In this document: positions 1 through 8,020 of the stretch, one piece after another
How positions within the stretch are numbered: the first letter of the stretch is position 1
Layout: every line of letters starts with the position of its first letter
Source: JACCXM01 sp046328335
Lineage (GTDB): Bacteria > Chloroflexota > Chloroflexia > Thermomicrobiales > UBA6265
Reading direction: 5' to 3'
Assembly (NCBI GenBank): GCA_046328335.1
Contig: JAXLWU010000014.1
Location: 62,001 to 126,000 of the forward strand
Length of the DNA stretch: 64,000 bases
Position numbers and translations under genes: made by a program
The notes under the pieces: model-generated
The model's database searches: none
Seen by the model: only the letters and a program-made list of their open reading frames with translations
Told to the model about the DNA's origin: nothing

Positions 1-80
1 ATCAAGGCGCTCCGCATGGGCAAGGGGGATGGACCCCGGTAACGTGGCGATCGACGATCTCTCCTGGCGTGATGTCGAGG

Positions 81-113
81 GGGCCGGGATACGATCACAC
101 CGTACCCCGGCCC
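81..113 (-). terminator. Stem-loop just after the binding-protein gene
   Basis: Arms at 81-93 and 101-113 pair over 13 positions with one G-U pair and a 7-base loop. It lies about 20 bases beyond the stop of the binding-protein gene on the minus strand. There is no clear U-tract, so it may be an mRNA-stabilising or attenuating hairpin between the binding protein and whatever follows, not a full terminator. Positions 1-80 hold no gene I can support. Confidence 0.45.
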
Positions 114-132
114 GGTGTTCCTTGCGGTTGGA

Positions 133-1446
133 CTATTCCTTGTATTCCCAGTCCGGCGGGGCCTGGGCGATGACCGTGGTCCAGTTCGCCGCGACGTCGT
201 TCAACGCATCCTGCGGCGATTTCTGCTCGGACATCGCCGCCGAGAGCCCTTCCGCGAGCCCGATGAACAACTCCAGCCATTGCGGCAGACCAGGCGTGAA
301 CGGCCGCCCGACATCGTAGGCCTGGACGACGGTTTCCAGGTACGGCTGCTCCTTCAGCACCGCCGGATCGGTCCAGACGGTCTTGCGTGGCGATTCCTCC
401 TTGAACTCGTTGAGGAGCCGCAGCGCGGTGTCCGGGCCGGTGCAGTAGGCCATGTAGTCGAAGGCGGCGTCGATATTTTGCGAGGTGTTGAAGATCGCGA
501 AGTTGTGCTGGGTGAAGTTGCCGGTGCCGTTTTCCGGGTACTTCGCCACCGACCATTTGCCGACCACCTTGGAGGCGTCCGGATCGTCCAGGCTGGGCAG
601 GATGAAACTGGCCCACCCTTCGAGCACGGCGATATCGCCGTTGAGGAAGGCGTTGGAGGCGTCCGGGTTGTCCCAGGCGAGGATGCCCGGTGGGGTGTAC
701 TGCTTCATCTCGTCGAGCAGCATCTGCAGCGCGGCAACGCCGATTTCGCTGTTGATCTGCGGCTGCCAGTCCGCGCTCAGCAGCGAGCCGCCCTTGGACC
801 AGAAGCGGGCCAGGAAGAGTTTCACCAATTGGGCGGGAACCCCGGCGAAACCGAGACCGTGCTGATCGCCGCTGGTCAGGTCGCCGAGCATGGTGTTGTA
901 GTCGTCCCAGGTGGTGGGGAACTTGTCGATGAGATCGGTGCGATAGAAGACCCAGGAGGCGCCGACGCGAATGGGGAGACCATAGCGCACGCCGGCCTGA
1001 CCACCGGCAACCCCTTCCCCGTAGGTGTAGATCGGCTCGAAGAACCCCTCCATGTCGTAGCCGCGAGCGGCGATCAGGTCGTTGATCGGCTGCAGTGAAG
1101 GGTAGATCGTGTACTGGAACTCGATGTCGTTGCAGAAGAAGTCGTACTGGGCTGACCCGGCGGAGAGATCTGCCTGGAGCTTCGGCATCGTCTGTTCCCA
1201 GGGTTGGAAATCCCATTCCACCTTGGCCCCGGTCTTTTCGGTGAACTCCTTGGCGAATTGCTCGACCGCGGGGTTCCAGGCCGCCCCGGCAAGCCCAAGA
1301 CCACGAATGGTGACGCCCTCGTACGCGCCCTGAGCGCGAGCTGGTATGGCGCCGAAGCCCGCGCGGCCGCCCAGCGCCATGGCTCCCGCGCCGGCTCCAA
1401 GCAGTTTGGCCATATCCCGGCGGGTGATCCCGTGCGTTCTCGCCAT
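133..1446 (-). CDS. ABC transporter substrate-binding protein (family 1, carbohydrate type)
   Basis: This is a 437-residue secreted solute-binding protein. It opens with ITRRDMAKLLGAGAGAMALGG, a twin-arginine (Tat) type signal with an RR pair followed by a hydrophobic Ala/Gly stretch ending near PARAQG. The mature part reads like an extracellular binding protein family 1 member. I chose the ATG at 1446 because GGAAAGGAAGG lies just upstream; an in-frame start at 1539 would put non-signal sequence before the RR motif. It follows the M81 peptidase gene by about 100 bases on the same strand, so they probably share a transcript. No permease is visible, presumably because it lies off the left edge. 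The substrate is unknown; a sugar is usual for the family, but the peptidase neighbour could point to a small peptide or amide. Confidence 0.88.
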   Translation of the reverse strand: MARTHGITRRDMAKLLGAGAGAMALGGRAGFGAIPARAQGAYEGVTIRGLGLAGAAWNPAVEQFAKEFTEKTGAKVEWDFQPWEQTMPKLQADLSAGSAQYDFFCNDIEFQYTIYPSLQPINDLIAARGYDMEGFFEPIYTYGEGVAGGQAGVRYGLPIRVGASWVFYRTDLIDKFPTTWDDYNTMLGDLTSGDQHGLGFAGVPAQLVKLFLARFWSKGGSLLSADWQPQINSEIGVAALQMLLDEMKQYTPPGILAWDNPDASNAFLNGDIAVLEGWASFILPSLDDPDASKVVGKWSVAKYPENGTGNFTQHNFAIFNTSQNIDAAFDYMAYCTGPDTALRLLNEFKEESPRKTVWTDPAVLKEQPYLETVVQAYDVGRPFTPGLPQWLELFIGLAEGLSAAMSEQKSPQDALNDVAANWTTVIAQAPPDWEYKE

Positions 1447-1547
1447 GCTCGCCTTCCTTTCCTCGTCTCTCTCACGGTGGGCGCTGTGGCCCGCCTCGAC
1501 CGCTCGCCGCGTGGCGCGCTGGAGAAGACCCTCGTTCATGCTGCCGG

Positions 1548-3065
1548 TCAGGTCGTACCGGCCGTCGCCATGTGGCTGATCGGCTGGGGAGCAAAATCGA
1601 TGTCGCGATCGAACGGAAAGAGGGGCCGCTCGATCCGCGTGAAGGGAAGCATCGTCAGGTGGTCGCTGCTCATCCCCGGACTGTCCAGCAGGATAATCTC
1701 CCGCGCGATGCCGTCATAGCCCGCCCGAAACTGGATGTGCGATTTGACGACCACGATCCCGGCTTGCGCCGGCTCGAGTCCCACCGCCCGGTACATCGCG
1801 GGGTCGACGGTCATCACCGTGTTGCCGAGCAGCAGCACCGAGACCTGCCCCGCCCGGATCACGGCGCACTCGCCCATATCCATTTCGACGCCGGTATACC
1901 CTTCGCCGCTGAAGCGAAAGCGGGCCGGCCCGGCAAAGGTCACCTTGCCCCGCACGGTCACCGGCTGGTTGTAGATGGTGTCGAGTTTGCCGCCGACGTC
2001 GAGGCTGACCGCGGCGCCGACGCCGGCCGCGATCGCCTCGCGCGCGGCAAGGGGGTCGCGAACGCAGACATAGGCCGGTCGGCTGGGATTGGCCGCGAGC
2101 AGCGCGGCGACGACCGCGGTGGCATCGCCGGGAGAACCGGCGCCGGTGCCGTCGGCCAGATCGGAGAGGACGACCGGCCCCGGAACGGCTTCGGCGCGGT
2201 GGATGGCTTCCGCGATGGGAACCAGTTCCGTCGCCATGAAGGCGTCGCGTTCCGCCCAGGCCTGCGCGGCGAGGCTGGCGGCGACGTCTTCCGCCAGGGC
2301 GGGATCGTTGTCGGTCACCGCGATCGTGGCGAACCCCATCTCGGCAATGTCGAGCCACGGTTGCACGGCGAAGACGCTCGCGGAGAGGACCGCGCCGCCT
2401 TCCGCTGCGATGGCGGCCTGCATCAGGCGCTGGAACGGACCCGGCAGGTGATGCATGTGGGTCGAGGCGGGCGCCACCATCGGGACTTTCACCATCGCCA
2501 TCGCCGGCCGCGCGCCGTCGCGCAGGATGCGCAGCAGGAGCCGCGCCCCACGTTGCCCGGTGTCGCGCAGGTCGATGTGGGGCGATGTGCGGAACCCGAC
2601 GATGGCGTCGGCGTAGGTGACGCATTTCGCGGTGACGTTCCCGTGGAGGTCCATGGTCACCACGAGCGGAATATCGGGACCGATCGCGGCGCGCACCGCG
2701 GCGATGATCGCCCCGTCGGGATCGTCGTCGTTCGCCGTGACCATCGCCCCGTGCAGGGCGAGGAGGACGCCGTCGTACGGTCCCTGCTCCCGCAGCCCGG
2801 AGAGGAGTTCCGCCAGCAGCGTCGCGTAGGCATCGGGCGTGACCTTCCCGCCGGACATGGCGAACGTCGCCAGGATCGGCACCGGCGCGATCTCCGCCTC
2901 GGTCAGCACGTCGAGAAACCCGGCGATCTCCGAGTTGGTGTTCGCCAGCCCGGCGACGACCGCCGCATCGCGCCAGTGGTGCCAGGCGTCGAAATCGGCC
3001 AGCGTCGTCGCGCGCGGCACGAAGGTATTGGATTCCTGTTTGAGTTCCGCGATGGCGACGCGCAT
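1548..3065 (-). CDS. M81 family metallopeptidase (MlrC-like)
   Basis: The 505-residue protein starts MRVAIAELKQESNTF, the characteristic opening of the MlrC/DUF1485 family, whose named member is the microcystinase MlrC. Metal-ligand-like motifs are visible: LALHGAM, MDLHGNVT and SPHIDLRDTG. Length is normal for the family and no signal peptide is seen, so it is probably cytoplasmic. Family members act on linear peptides or other amide substrates, and most are biochemically uncharacterised. It is the first gene after a good promoter at 3150-3178 and precedes an ABC binding protein, suggesting uptake and hydrolysis of an amide-bonded nutrient. The specific substrate cannot be told from sequence. 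Confidence 0.9.
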   Translation of the reverse strand: MRVAIAELKQESNTFVPRATTLADFDAWHHWRDAAVVAGLANTNSEIAGFLDVLTEAEIAPVPILATFAMSGGKVTPDAYATLLAELLSGLREQGPYDGVLLALHGAMVTANDDDPDGAIIAAVRAAIGPDIPLVVTMDLHGNVTAKCVTYADAIVGFRTSPHIDLRDTGQRGARLLLRILRDGARPAMAMVKVPMVAPASTHMHHLPGPFQRLMQAAIAAEGGAVLSASVFAVQPWLDIAEMGFATIAVTDNDPALAEDVAASLAAQAWAERDAFMATELVPIAEAIHRAEAVPGPVVLSDLADGTGAGSPGDATAVVAALLAANPSRPAYVCVRDPLAAREAIAAGVGAAVSLDVGGKLDTIYNQPVTVRGKVTFAGPARFRFSGEGYTGVEMDMGECAVIRAGQVSVLLLGNTVMTVDPAMYRAVGLEPAQAGIVVVKSHIQFRAGYDGIAREIILLDSPGMSSDHLTMLPFTRIERPLFPFDRDIDFAPQPISHMATAGTT

Positions 3066-3149
3066 TCGATCCTCGCCGCCTGGTGCGCGGCATGGCCCGT
3101 ACTGAGCGCGACGTCACGCGCTCGCGAACATCCCCGGATTCGTCTTCAC

Positions 3150-3178
3150 ACTGTATAAACCTGCCATGGGCTTGTCAA
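3150..3178 (-). promoter_or_regulatory. Sigma-70-type promoter for the M81 peptidase operon
   Basis: Read on the minus strand, TTGACA (3173-3178) is followed after 17 bases by TACAGT (3150-3155). A TATACA alternative overlaps the -10. This would start transcription near 3143, giving an untranslated leader of about 78 bases before the M81 start at 3065. Confidence 0.65.
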
Positions 3179-3298
3179 TTCGCATGGGGATGAGGGGACG
3201 GGTCAACGGCCGCGCTGTACAGTGCCAGGATGAAACTGATGCATCGAGGTCATTGCCATTCTTGGGCGGGGCAAGCATCGCGTGACGATCGGTATTCG

Positions 3299-3325
3299 GT
3301 AGGGCGCGACGCTTGCGTCGCCCGC
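3299..3325. repeat. Dispersed palindrome, family A, copy 1
   Basis: The core GCGACGC-TT-GCGTCGC (3306-3321) is preceded by GTAGGGC and followed by CCGC. Near-identical copies occur at 9092-9157 (two, inverted), 18571-18597 and 34904-34930, with a diverged copy at 36701-36725. All are intergenic. Apart from this element and the promoter at 3150-3178, the 331-base gap 3066-3396 shows nothing else. Confidence 0.8.
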
Positions 3326-3396
3326 ATGCGAGACCGCCGGGGTTGAAGGTCAATGACGCCGCGCCAACCGGCCCGCCGGCAGGAGGATAACGGGCA

Positions 3397-4155
3397 ATGA
3401 CCGAGTCTCGCCGCGTGGCACTGGTGACCGGCGGCGCGCGCGGCATCGGCGCGGGGATCGCGACGGCGCTGGCCGCGGCGGGGTATTCGGTGGCCATCAA
3501 CTACCGGAGCCACGAACGGGAAGCGGCGCAACTTGCCGCCGGGATCGTCGCCGCCGGGGGCGAGGCGCTGGCGGTGGCCGGCGACGTCGCTGACGCGGCC
3601 GCCGTCGCGCGAATGGTGGCGCGCGTCGAGGAGGAACTCGGGCCGGTCACCATCCTGATCAACAACGCCGCGCTCACCGATACCCACAAACCGTGGCACG
3701 AGATCGACGAGGCGGAGTGGGATGCGGTGATGGCGGTCAATCTGAAGTCGTGTTTTCTCTGTTTTCGCGCGGTCTATCCGGCAATGCGCGCCGCCGGTTG
3801 GGGACGGGTGGTCAACATCTCCTCGGTCACCTTTCTGCTCGGGCGTCCCCATCTCGTGCATTACATCGCCTCGAAGGCGGGGATGATCGGGTTCACCCGC
3901 GGCTTGGCGCGGGAGGTCGGGGGCGAGGGGATCACGGTCAACGCGGTGACCCCTGGCGCGATCCGCACCGAAGCGGAACTGGAAATGTTTCCCGATCAGG
4001 AGGGGATCGGGTCCTGGCTGGCCACGGCGCAGTCGGTGCCCCGGCGCGGTCTGCCGGATGATATCGCGGCGGCGGTGACCTACCTCGTCTCCGATGGCGC
4101 TGCCTTCGTCACCGGACAGACGCTCAACGTCGACGGCGGGTGGGCGATGCATTGA
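3397..4155 (+). CDS. SDR family NAD(P)-dependent oxidoreductase (FabG-like)
   Basis: This is a classical short-chain dehydrogenase of 252 residues. The nucleotide-binding motif VTGGARGIGAG is at the N-terminus, NNAA is in the middle, the catalytic serine region NISS is near 140-143, and Y156xxxK160 (YIASK) completes the active site. The C-terminus GQTLNVDGGW is typical of 3-oxoacyl-ACP reductase-like and sugar-alcohol dehydrogenase SDRs. AGGAGG lies about 10 bases before the ATG. It is divergent from the M81 operon and stands alone, so a role in fatty-acid synthesis is not implied by context. Substrate is undetermined. Confidence 0.92.
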   Translation: MTESRRVALVTGGARGIGAGIATALAAAGYSVAINYRSHEREAAQLAAGIVAAGGEALAVAGDVADAAAVARMVARVEEELGPVTILINNAALTDTHKPWHEIDEAEWDAVMAVNLKSCFLCFRAVYPAMRAAGWGRVVNISSVTFLLGRPHLVHYIASKAGMIGFTRGLAREVGGEGITVNAVTPGAIRTEAELEMFPDQEGIGSWLATAQSVPRRGLPDDIAAAVTYLVSDGAAFVTGQTLNVDGGWAMH

Positions 4156-4173
4156 TCGGGGCGGTGGACCACT

Positions 4174-4206
4174 ACGACGAGGTCCCTCGTGCCACGGGAC
4201 GACACG
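4174..4206. repeat. Dispersed element, family B, copy 1
   Basis: The sequence contains ACGAGGTCCCTCGT followed by GGGACGACAC. The same arrangement recurs, in both orientations, at 10080-10109, 10131-10164, 10190-10223, 10243-10279 and 36831-36863. It sits between the SDR stop and the DUF892 gene. Confidence 0.7.
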
Positions 4207-4311
4207 TCGTGTGCACGTCGCTGCAAACCATAAACACCTCGCCATGCCCGCTATCGCCCTGTATCCGCACGGACCGGCAAGGATCGGAACCGGTGCACAT
4301 TCGTGCCGTAA

Positions 4312-4326
4312 TGGCACATGTCTTGC
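4312..4326 (+). promoter_or_regulatory. Sigma-54-like -24/-12 element upstream of the DUF892 gene
   Basis: TGGCAC, five bases, then TTGC matches the RpoN consensus spacing exactly, about 65 bases upstream of the DUF892 start. The TGGCAC also forms the right arm of a small inverted repeat GTGCC-gtaat-GGCAC. No activator-binding site or enhancer-binding protein gene is visible, and whether this organism has RpoN is unknown, so the match may be chance. Confidence 0.3.
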
Positions 4327-4393
4327 GCTCCTGGTGGCAGGGGTTCGCCACGTTGGGTGAGCCAGGAACCGCGAACCAGGAGGACACGTCACG

Positions 4394-4945
4394 ATGGCGC
4401 AGCAATCAACCCAGATGTCGATGCAGACACCGCAGGACCTCTTTGTCCATGAGTTGTCGGACATGTTGAGTGCCGAGCAGATCATCGTCAAGATGCTGCA
4501 GCAGGCACAGGGACTCGTCCAGAACCCACAATTGCAGGAAGGGTTGCGGATGCATGCCGAGCAGAGTCAGCAGCACGCGCAACGGATCCAGCAGGTGTTC
4601 CAGGAGATGGGCGTGCAGCCGCATCCGGTGCAGTGCCACGCCGTCGAGGGGCTTTACCAGGAACTGCAAGAGGGGCAGCAATCGCGGCCTTCGCCCGAGG
4701 TGCTCCAGGGGCTCGTGGTCGGCGGCGCGGCCAAGACCGAGCATTACGAGATTGCCGCCTACACCGGTCTGATCGAGAAAGCGCGGGCGATGGGCCAGCG
4801 CGAAGCGGCGCAACTGCTGCAACAGAACCTGCAGGACGAGCAGCAGATGCTGCAGCGAGTCGAGCAGATTTCCCAACAATTGACCCATCAGATGGTGGCG
4901 ATGAGCGGGATGCAGAGCGGACAGCAGGCCAGCGCCGCGATGTAG
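4394..4945 (+). CDS. DUF892 family ferritin-like protein (YciE/YciF type)
   Basis: The 183-residue protein is glutamine-rich and helical. Early in the chain the pattern DLFVHELSDMLSAEQIIVKML followed by MHAEQSQQHAQRI is diagnostic of the YciF/DUF892 ferritin-like four-helix family. The later helices carry KTEHYEIAAYTGL and an ExxLQQNLQDEQQM segment, giving the E/H pattern expected of a di-metal site. Members are stress-associated and of uncertain biochemistry. AGGAGG lies about nine bases before the ATG. The gene is monocistronic, with a strong terminator after it and a possible sigma-54-like element before it. The N- and C-terminal extensions are low-complexity (Q, M, S). Confidence 0.9.
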   Translation: MAQQSTQMSMQTPQDLFVHELSDMLSAEQIIVKMLQQAQGLVQNPQLQEGLRMHAEQSQQHAQRIQQVFQEMGVQPHPVQCHAVEGLYQELQEGQQSRPSPEVLQGLVVGGAAKTEHYEIAAYTGLIEKARAMGQREAAQLLQQNLQDEQQMLQRVEQISQQLTHQMVAMSGMQSGQQASAAM

Positions 4946-4970
4946 CCCCCGATTGTCTCGTTTCATTGTT

Positions 4971-5008
4971 CAGCGCCGCTCCAGCCTGGAGCGGCGCTGA
5001 TTGTTTGC
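4971..5008 (+). terminator. Rho-independent terminator after the DUF892 gene
   Basis: A perfect 13-base-pair stem (4971-4983 with 4987-4999) closes a 3-base GCC loop and is followed by ATTGTTTG. It begins 26 bases after the DUF892 stop. Confidence 0.88.
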
Positions 5009-5075
5009 CCATGCCGACCTGCGCCCTGGCTGGCGCAAACTGCGATGATGTACCGGCCGAACCGGGAGGGAATGG

Positions 5076-6263
5076 TTGGTCGGGGTGGGGCAGCAGAACG
5101 GAGCCGGAGTATTTCGCCGCGATGGCGTGACTTGGCTCGCCTACGGCATGCTCGGGTTCTACAACTTCCTGCTCAGTGGGCTCGGGCCGCTGATGCCCTC
5201 GCTGCGCGCCGAACTCGATATCTCCTACGGGCTGGCCAGTCTCCATTTCAGTGCCTTCGCGGTCGGCATGATCCTGGCCGGACTCGTTGGCGACCGGATC
5301 GTTGCCCGCTTCGGCCGGACGGCGACGTTTTGGACCGGAGCGGCAGGATTGGCGATCGGGGCGATCGCCCTGACCATCGTTCACCACCCCATCCTGACGA
5401 TCGGCAGCATCTTTGTCATGGGGAGTGTTGGTTCGCTGGTGGTGGTGCTGATCCCCGCCATTCTGGCCGACCGCCACGGTAGCCGTCGCGTCACGGCCCT
5501 CGTCGAAGCGAACATCCTCGCCGCGGCCACCGGCGCGCTCTCCGGGGTGCTCATCGGCGCCGGGGAGCGCACCGCCTTCGGCTGGCGCGGCGCCTACCTC
5601 CTCTCCTTGCTGATGCCGCTGGCGCTGCTTCTCCTCTACCGGAACGAAACGCTGCCCGCCACCTCTCGTGTGCGCGGTGGGCTCGCTGGCCGGCGCGTCC
5701 GGCTGCCGCGGGCGTACTGGGCGTTCTGGGCCGCGGTGGTGCTCTCGGTCTGCGTCGAGTTCAGCCTGATCTTCTGGGGCGCCGATTTCCTGGTGGCGGC
5801 GGGACTGGCCACCACCACGGCGGCGACAACCGTCAGCCTCTTTCTCTGGGGCATGGTCGTCGGGCGGATCGTCGGGCGGGGATTGGGAGAGCGGATACCG
5901 CCGGAGCGGCTGGTGATCGTGGCTCTCACGGTCGCCGCGGCGGGTTTTCTTGTCTACTGGCTGGCGCCGTCGGCGATGACGACCGTGGTCGGTCTCTTCG
6001 TGGCTGGCCTGGGTGTCGCGAACCTTTTTCCGCTCATCGCGTCCCTGGCGATGGGGGTGGCGCCGAGTGGCTCGAACGAGGCCGCGGCGCGCATCTCCTT
6101 CGCCTCCGGTTCGGCGATTCTGCTGGCGCCGCTCCTGCTCGGCGCGCTGGCCGATGCGGTCGGCATTCGGCTGGCCTACAGCGTGGTGCCACTCTTCATC
6201 TGCGGCGCATTCGCGGCGGTGATGGCCGGGCGATATTTGAGTGGGACGGCGACCGACCGCTAG
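5076..6263 (+). CDS. MFS transporter
   Basis: This 395-residue protein has about twelve hydrophobic segments. Between TM2 and TM3 is GDRIVARFGRTATF, the major facilitator motif A. The two halves are joined by a short basic loop near residue 200 (TSRVRGGLAGRRVRLP). The start used is TTG at 5076, because GGGAGGG lies 5-6 bases upstream; the first internal ATG would remove part of TM1. It would act in the cytoplasmic membrane. Substrate is not predictable. It follows the DUF892 terminator, so it is transcribed separately. Confidence 0.88.
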   Translation: MVGVGQQNGAGVFRRDGVTWLAYGMLGFYNFLLSGLGPLMPSLRAELDISYGLASLHFSAFAVGMILAGLVGDRIVARFGRTATFWTGAAGLAIGAIALTIVHHPILTIGSIFVMGSVGSLVVVLIPAILADRHGSRRVTALVEANILAAATGALSGVLIGAGERTAFGWRGAYLLSLLMPLALLLLYRNETLPATSRVRGGLAGRRVRLPRAYWAFWAAVVLSVCVEFSLIFWGADFLVAAGLATTTAATTVSLFLWGMVVGRIVGRGLGERIPPERLVIVALTVAAAGFLVYWLAPSAMTTVVGLFVAGLGVANLFPLIASLAMGVAPSGSNEAAARISFASGSAILLAPLLLGALADAVGIRLAYSVVPLFICGAFAAVMAGRYLSGTATDR

Positions 6264-6512
6264 TGGCGGAGCAACGCCCCGGTTGGCATATGAGCCACGA
6301 GGCGTCATTCGGCCAGCAATTGCTGCGGGACAAAGCGGGGGGAAGGCGGTAATCCCCGGCGTCGTCGCGGAGCGCAAGGTGCGGGGGCATGGCTACGGTG
6401 CCTGAATCAACAACTCGGCCAGTGTGGGTCCAGTGCGTCGTGATCCGGCCCGCCAAATTTCTGGCACACGCCATGCGGAGTGGTGCCGCGCATGTGGCAT
6501 GGAGGTTCCTCA

Positions 6513-7898
6513 TTGGGGCACGACACGCACGAAGAACGCGCCAACGGCGCGCCACCAGACGAACCGTCCCGCCGCCCCGCACTCCGCGGTGGCACGTCCG
6601 CGCGCGAAGCGACCCCACGCCCCCGAACGAAGGCCAATGCTGCCGCCCACGACTTCGCCGCCGACGATTTTCATACGGTCGTCAGCCGGGCTGACCACCT
6701 CCCGGAAACGGTGACCGGAGTCCTCGAAGCGGAAGGCTCCGCCCCGGTCGAAGGACGACATGCGGAAACCGAGATCGTCGCCTGGCTCTTCCGGGAAAAC
6801 GCCGAGCCGCGTCAGGTCGCCGTGGAGGATCTAACGGACCTCGCCGCTGACGACCAGCAATTCATCTGGGTCGATCTCGCCCGCTACGAGCGCGATGCCC
6901 TGGAGGAGATCGGATCGCGCCTCGATCTCCCGGAGGCAGGCATTCGAGTTGCCCTCGCCGGTTGGCAACGTCCTCGCCTCGGCGTCTTTGGCGACCGCTT
7001 CTTCGCCGCCGCCACGGTTCCCCACGCCGATGCGGACGCCCGGCACGTCCTGGCCAGCGAACTCGATCTCTTCGTCGGCCGCAACTACCTCGTCAGCGCC
7101 CACAAGCGGTCATTGCCCTTCGCCGAGCGGGTGCTGGCGCGCGCCGCCCAGAATCCGGCGCTCCTCGCGCTCGATTCGGCATTCCTGCTCTCGATCCTGA
7201 TCGACGAATTGCTGGCGCTCTACGAGGATTTGACCGAGGGCCTCGAAAGCGAAGTCGAAGCGATGGAGGAGCGGGCGCTCACCGACGCCTCCGATGCCTT
7301 CCTGGAAGACCTCCTCGTGCTGAAGCGCTTCGTCTTCGCCATTCACCGCCTGGCGAGTCAGCATCGGCCGCTCCTGGAGGCCTTTCTCCGCCCCGACTTT
7401 CCCCTGGTCGGCGGGGAGGAAGTCGAACCCTACTTTCGCGATCTGGAGGCGCGCCTGGGCAGGTTGATCGACTCGTTGGATGCCGCCCGGGAGGCCGTCA
7501 ACGGCGCGTTCGAACTCTACGTCTCGCGTGTTTCCCACCGCACCAACGAGATCGTGAAAGTCCTCACCATCGTCTCGGCAACCCTGCTGCCCGCGACGGT
7601 GGTGCTTGGCTTCTTCGGAACGCAATTCGATTCGCCGCACCTCGGCACCTTTACCGGGTTCGTGCTCATGATCGTCCTCATCCTGGTATTGACCACCGGC
7701 GCGCTGCTCGTCTTCTACCGCTGGGGATGGATCGGCAGTGGGGAGGCCCGAATGCGGAACCAACGCGTGGGACGCGACTCCCTCCTGTCAGGGAGAGATG
7801 ACCGGTTGCCGCGTCACAATGACCAGGTCTGTCTCACCCTTGACTCCTATCTCATTCTTGCCCTGACCGAGACTTCCGGCGCTTCACCCGACCGTTGA
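6513..7898 (+). CDS. CorA-family divalent cation transporter, divergent, with GTQ instead of GMN
   Basis: The C-terminal third has the CorA layout: a long helical stalk, then RVSHRTNEIVKVLTIVSATLLP leading into TM1 and a second TM segment before YRWGW. The signature after TM1, normally GMN, reads GFFGTQFD here. The family's MPEL-type loop between the TM segments is also absent. GGAGG at 6501-6505 supports TTG at 6513; GTG at 6480 is an alternative without a ribosome site. The N-terminal 60-odd residues are low-complexity and charged. About 50 residues follow TM2, far longer than the usual short basic tail, and look like read-through. Magnesium or other divalent-cation flux is the family role, but the missing signature makes specificity doubtful. 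Confidence 0.82.
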   Translation: MGHDTHEERANGAPPDEPSRRPALRGGTSAREATPRPRTKANAAAHDFAADDFHTVVSRADHLPETVTGVLEAEGSAPVEGRHAETEIVAWLFRENAEPRQVAVEDLTDLAADDQQFIWVDLARYERDALEEIGSRLDLPEAGIRVALAGWQRPRLGVFGDRFFAAATVPHADADARHVLASELDLFVGRNYLVSAHKRSLPFAERVLARAAQNPALLALDSAFLLSILIDELLALYEDLTEGLESEVEAMEERALTDASDAFLEDLLVLKRFVFAIHRLASQHRPLLEAFLRPDFPLVGGEEVEPYFRDLEARLGRLIDSLDAAREAVNGAFELYVSRVSHRTNEIVKVLTIVSATLLPATVVLGFFGTQFDSPHLGTFTGFVLMIVLILVLTTGALLVFYRWGWIGSGEARMRNQRVGRDSLLSGRDDRLPRHNDQVCLTLDSYLILALTETSGASPDR

Positions 7899-8020
7899 CC
7901 CCCCCTCCAAGTGAACCGTTGAATTCGCACGTACCGTCCAGCGGTTATCCTCACTCCGCACACGGTTGCAGGCAAGGCACGATTCGTTGACGGTCGCGAT
8001 CCGGAGAAAGGCAGCGCATC

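Noticed and set aside
1..80. Possible start of a permease gene at the left edge
   Set aside because: One minus-strand frame is open to the edge, but it has no convincing start codon or ribosome site within 80 bases.
1572..3158. 528-codon open frame on plus opposite the M81 peptidase
   Set aside because: It is the antisense shadow of a well-recognised M81 gene in GC-rich DNA; its protein is rich in Arg, Gly and His with no domain.
4488..6377. 629-codon open frame on minus across the DUF892 and MFS genes
   Set aside because: It spans two real genes and a strong terminator, and its translation is low-complexity Arg/Pro/Gly.
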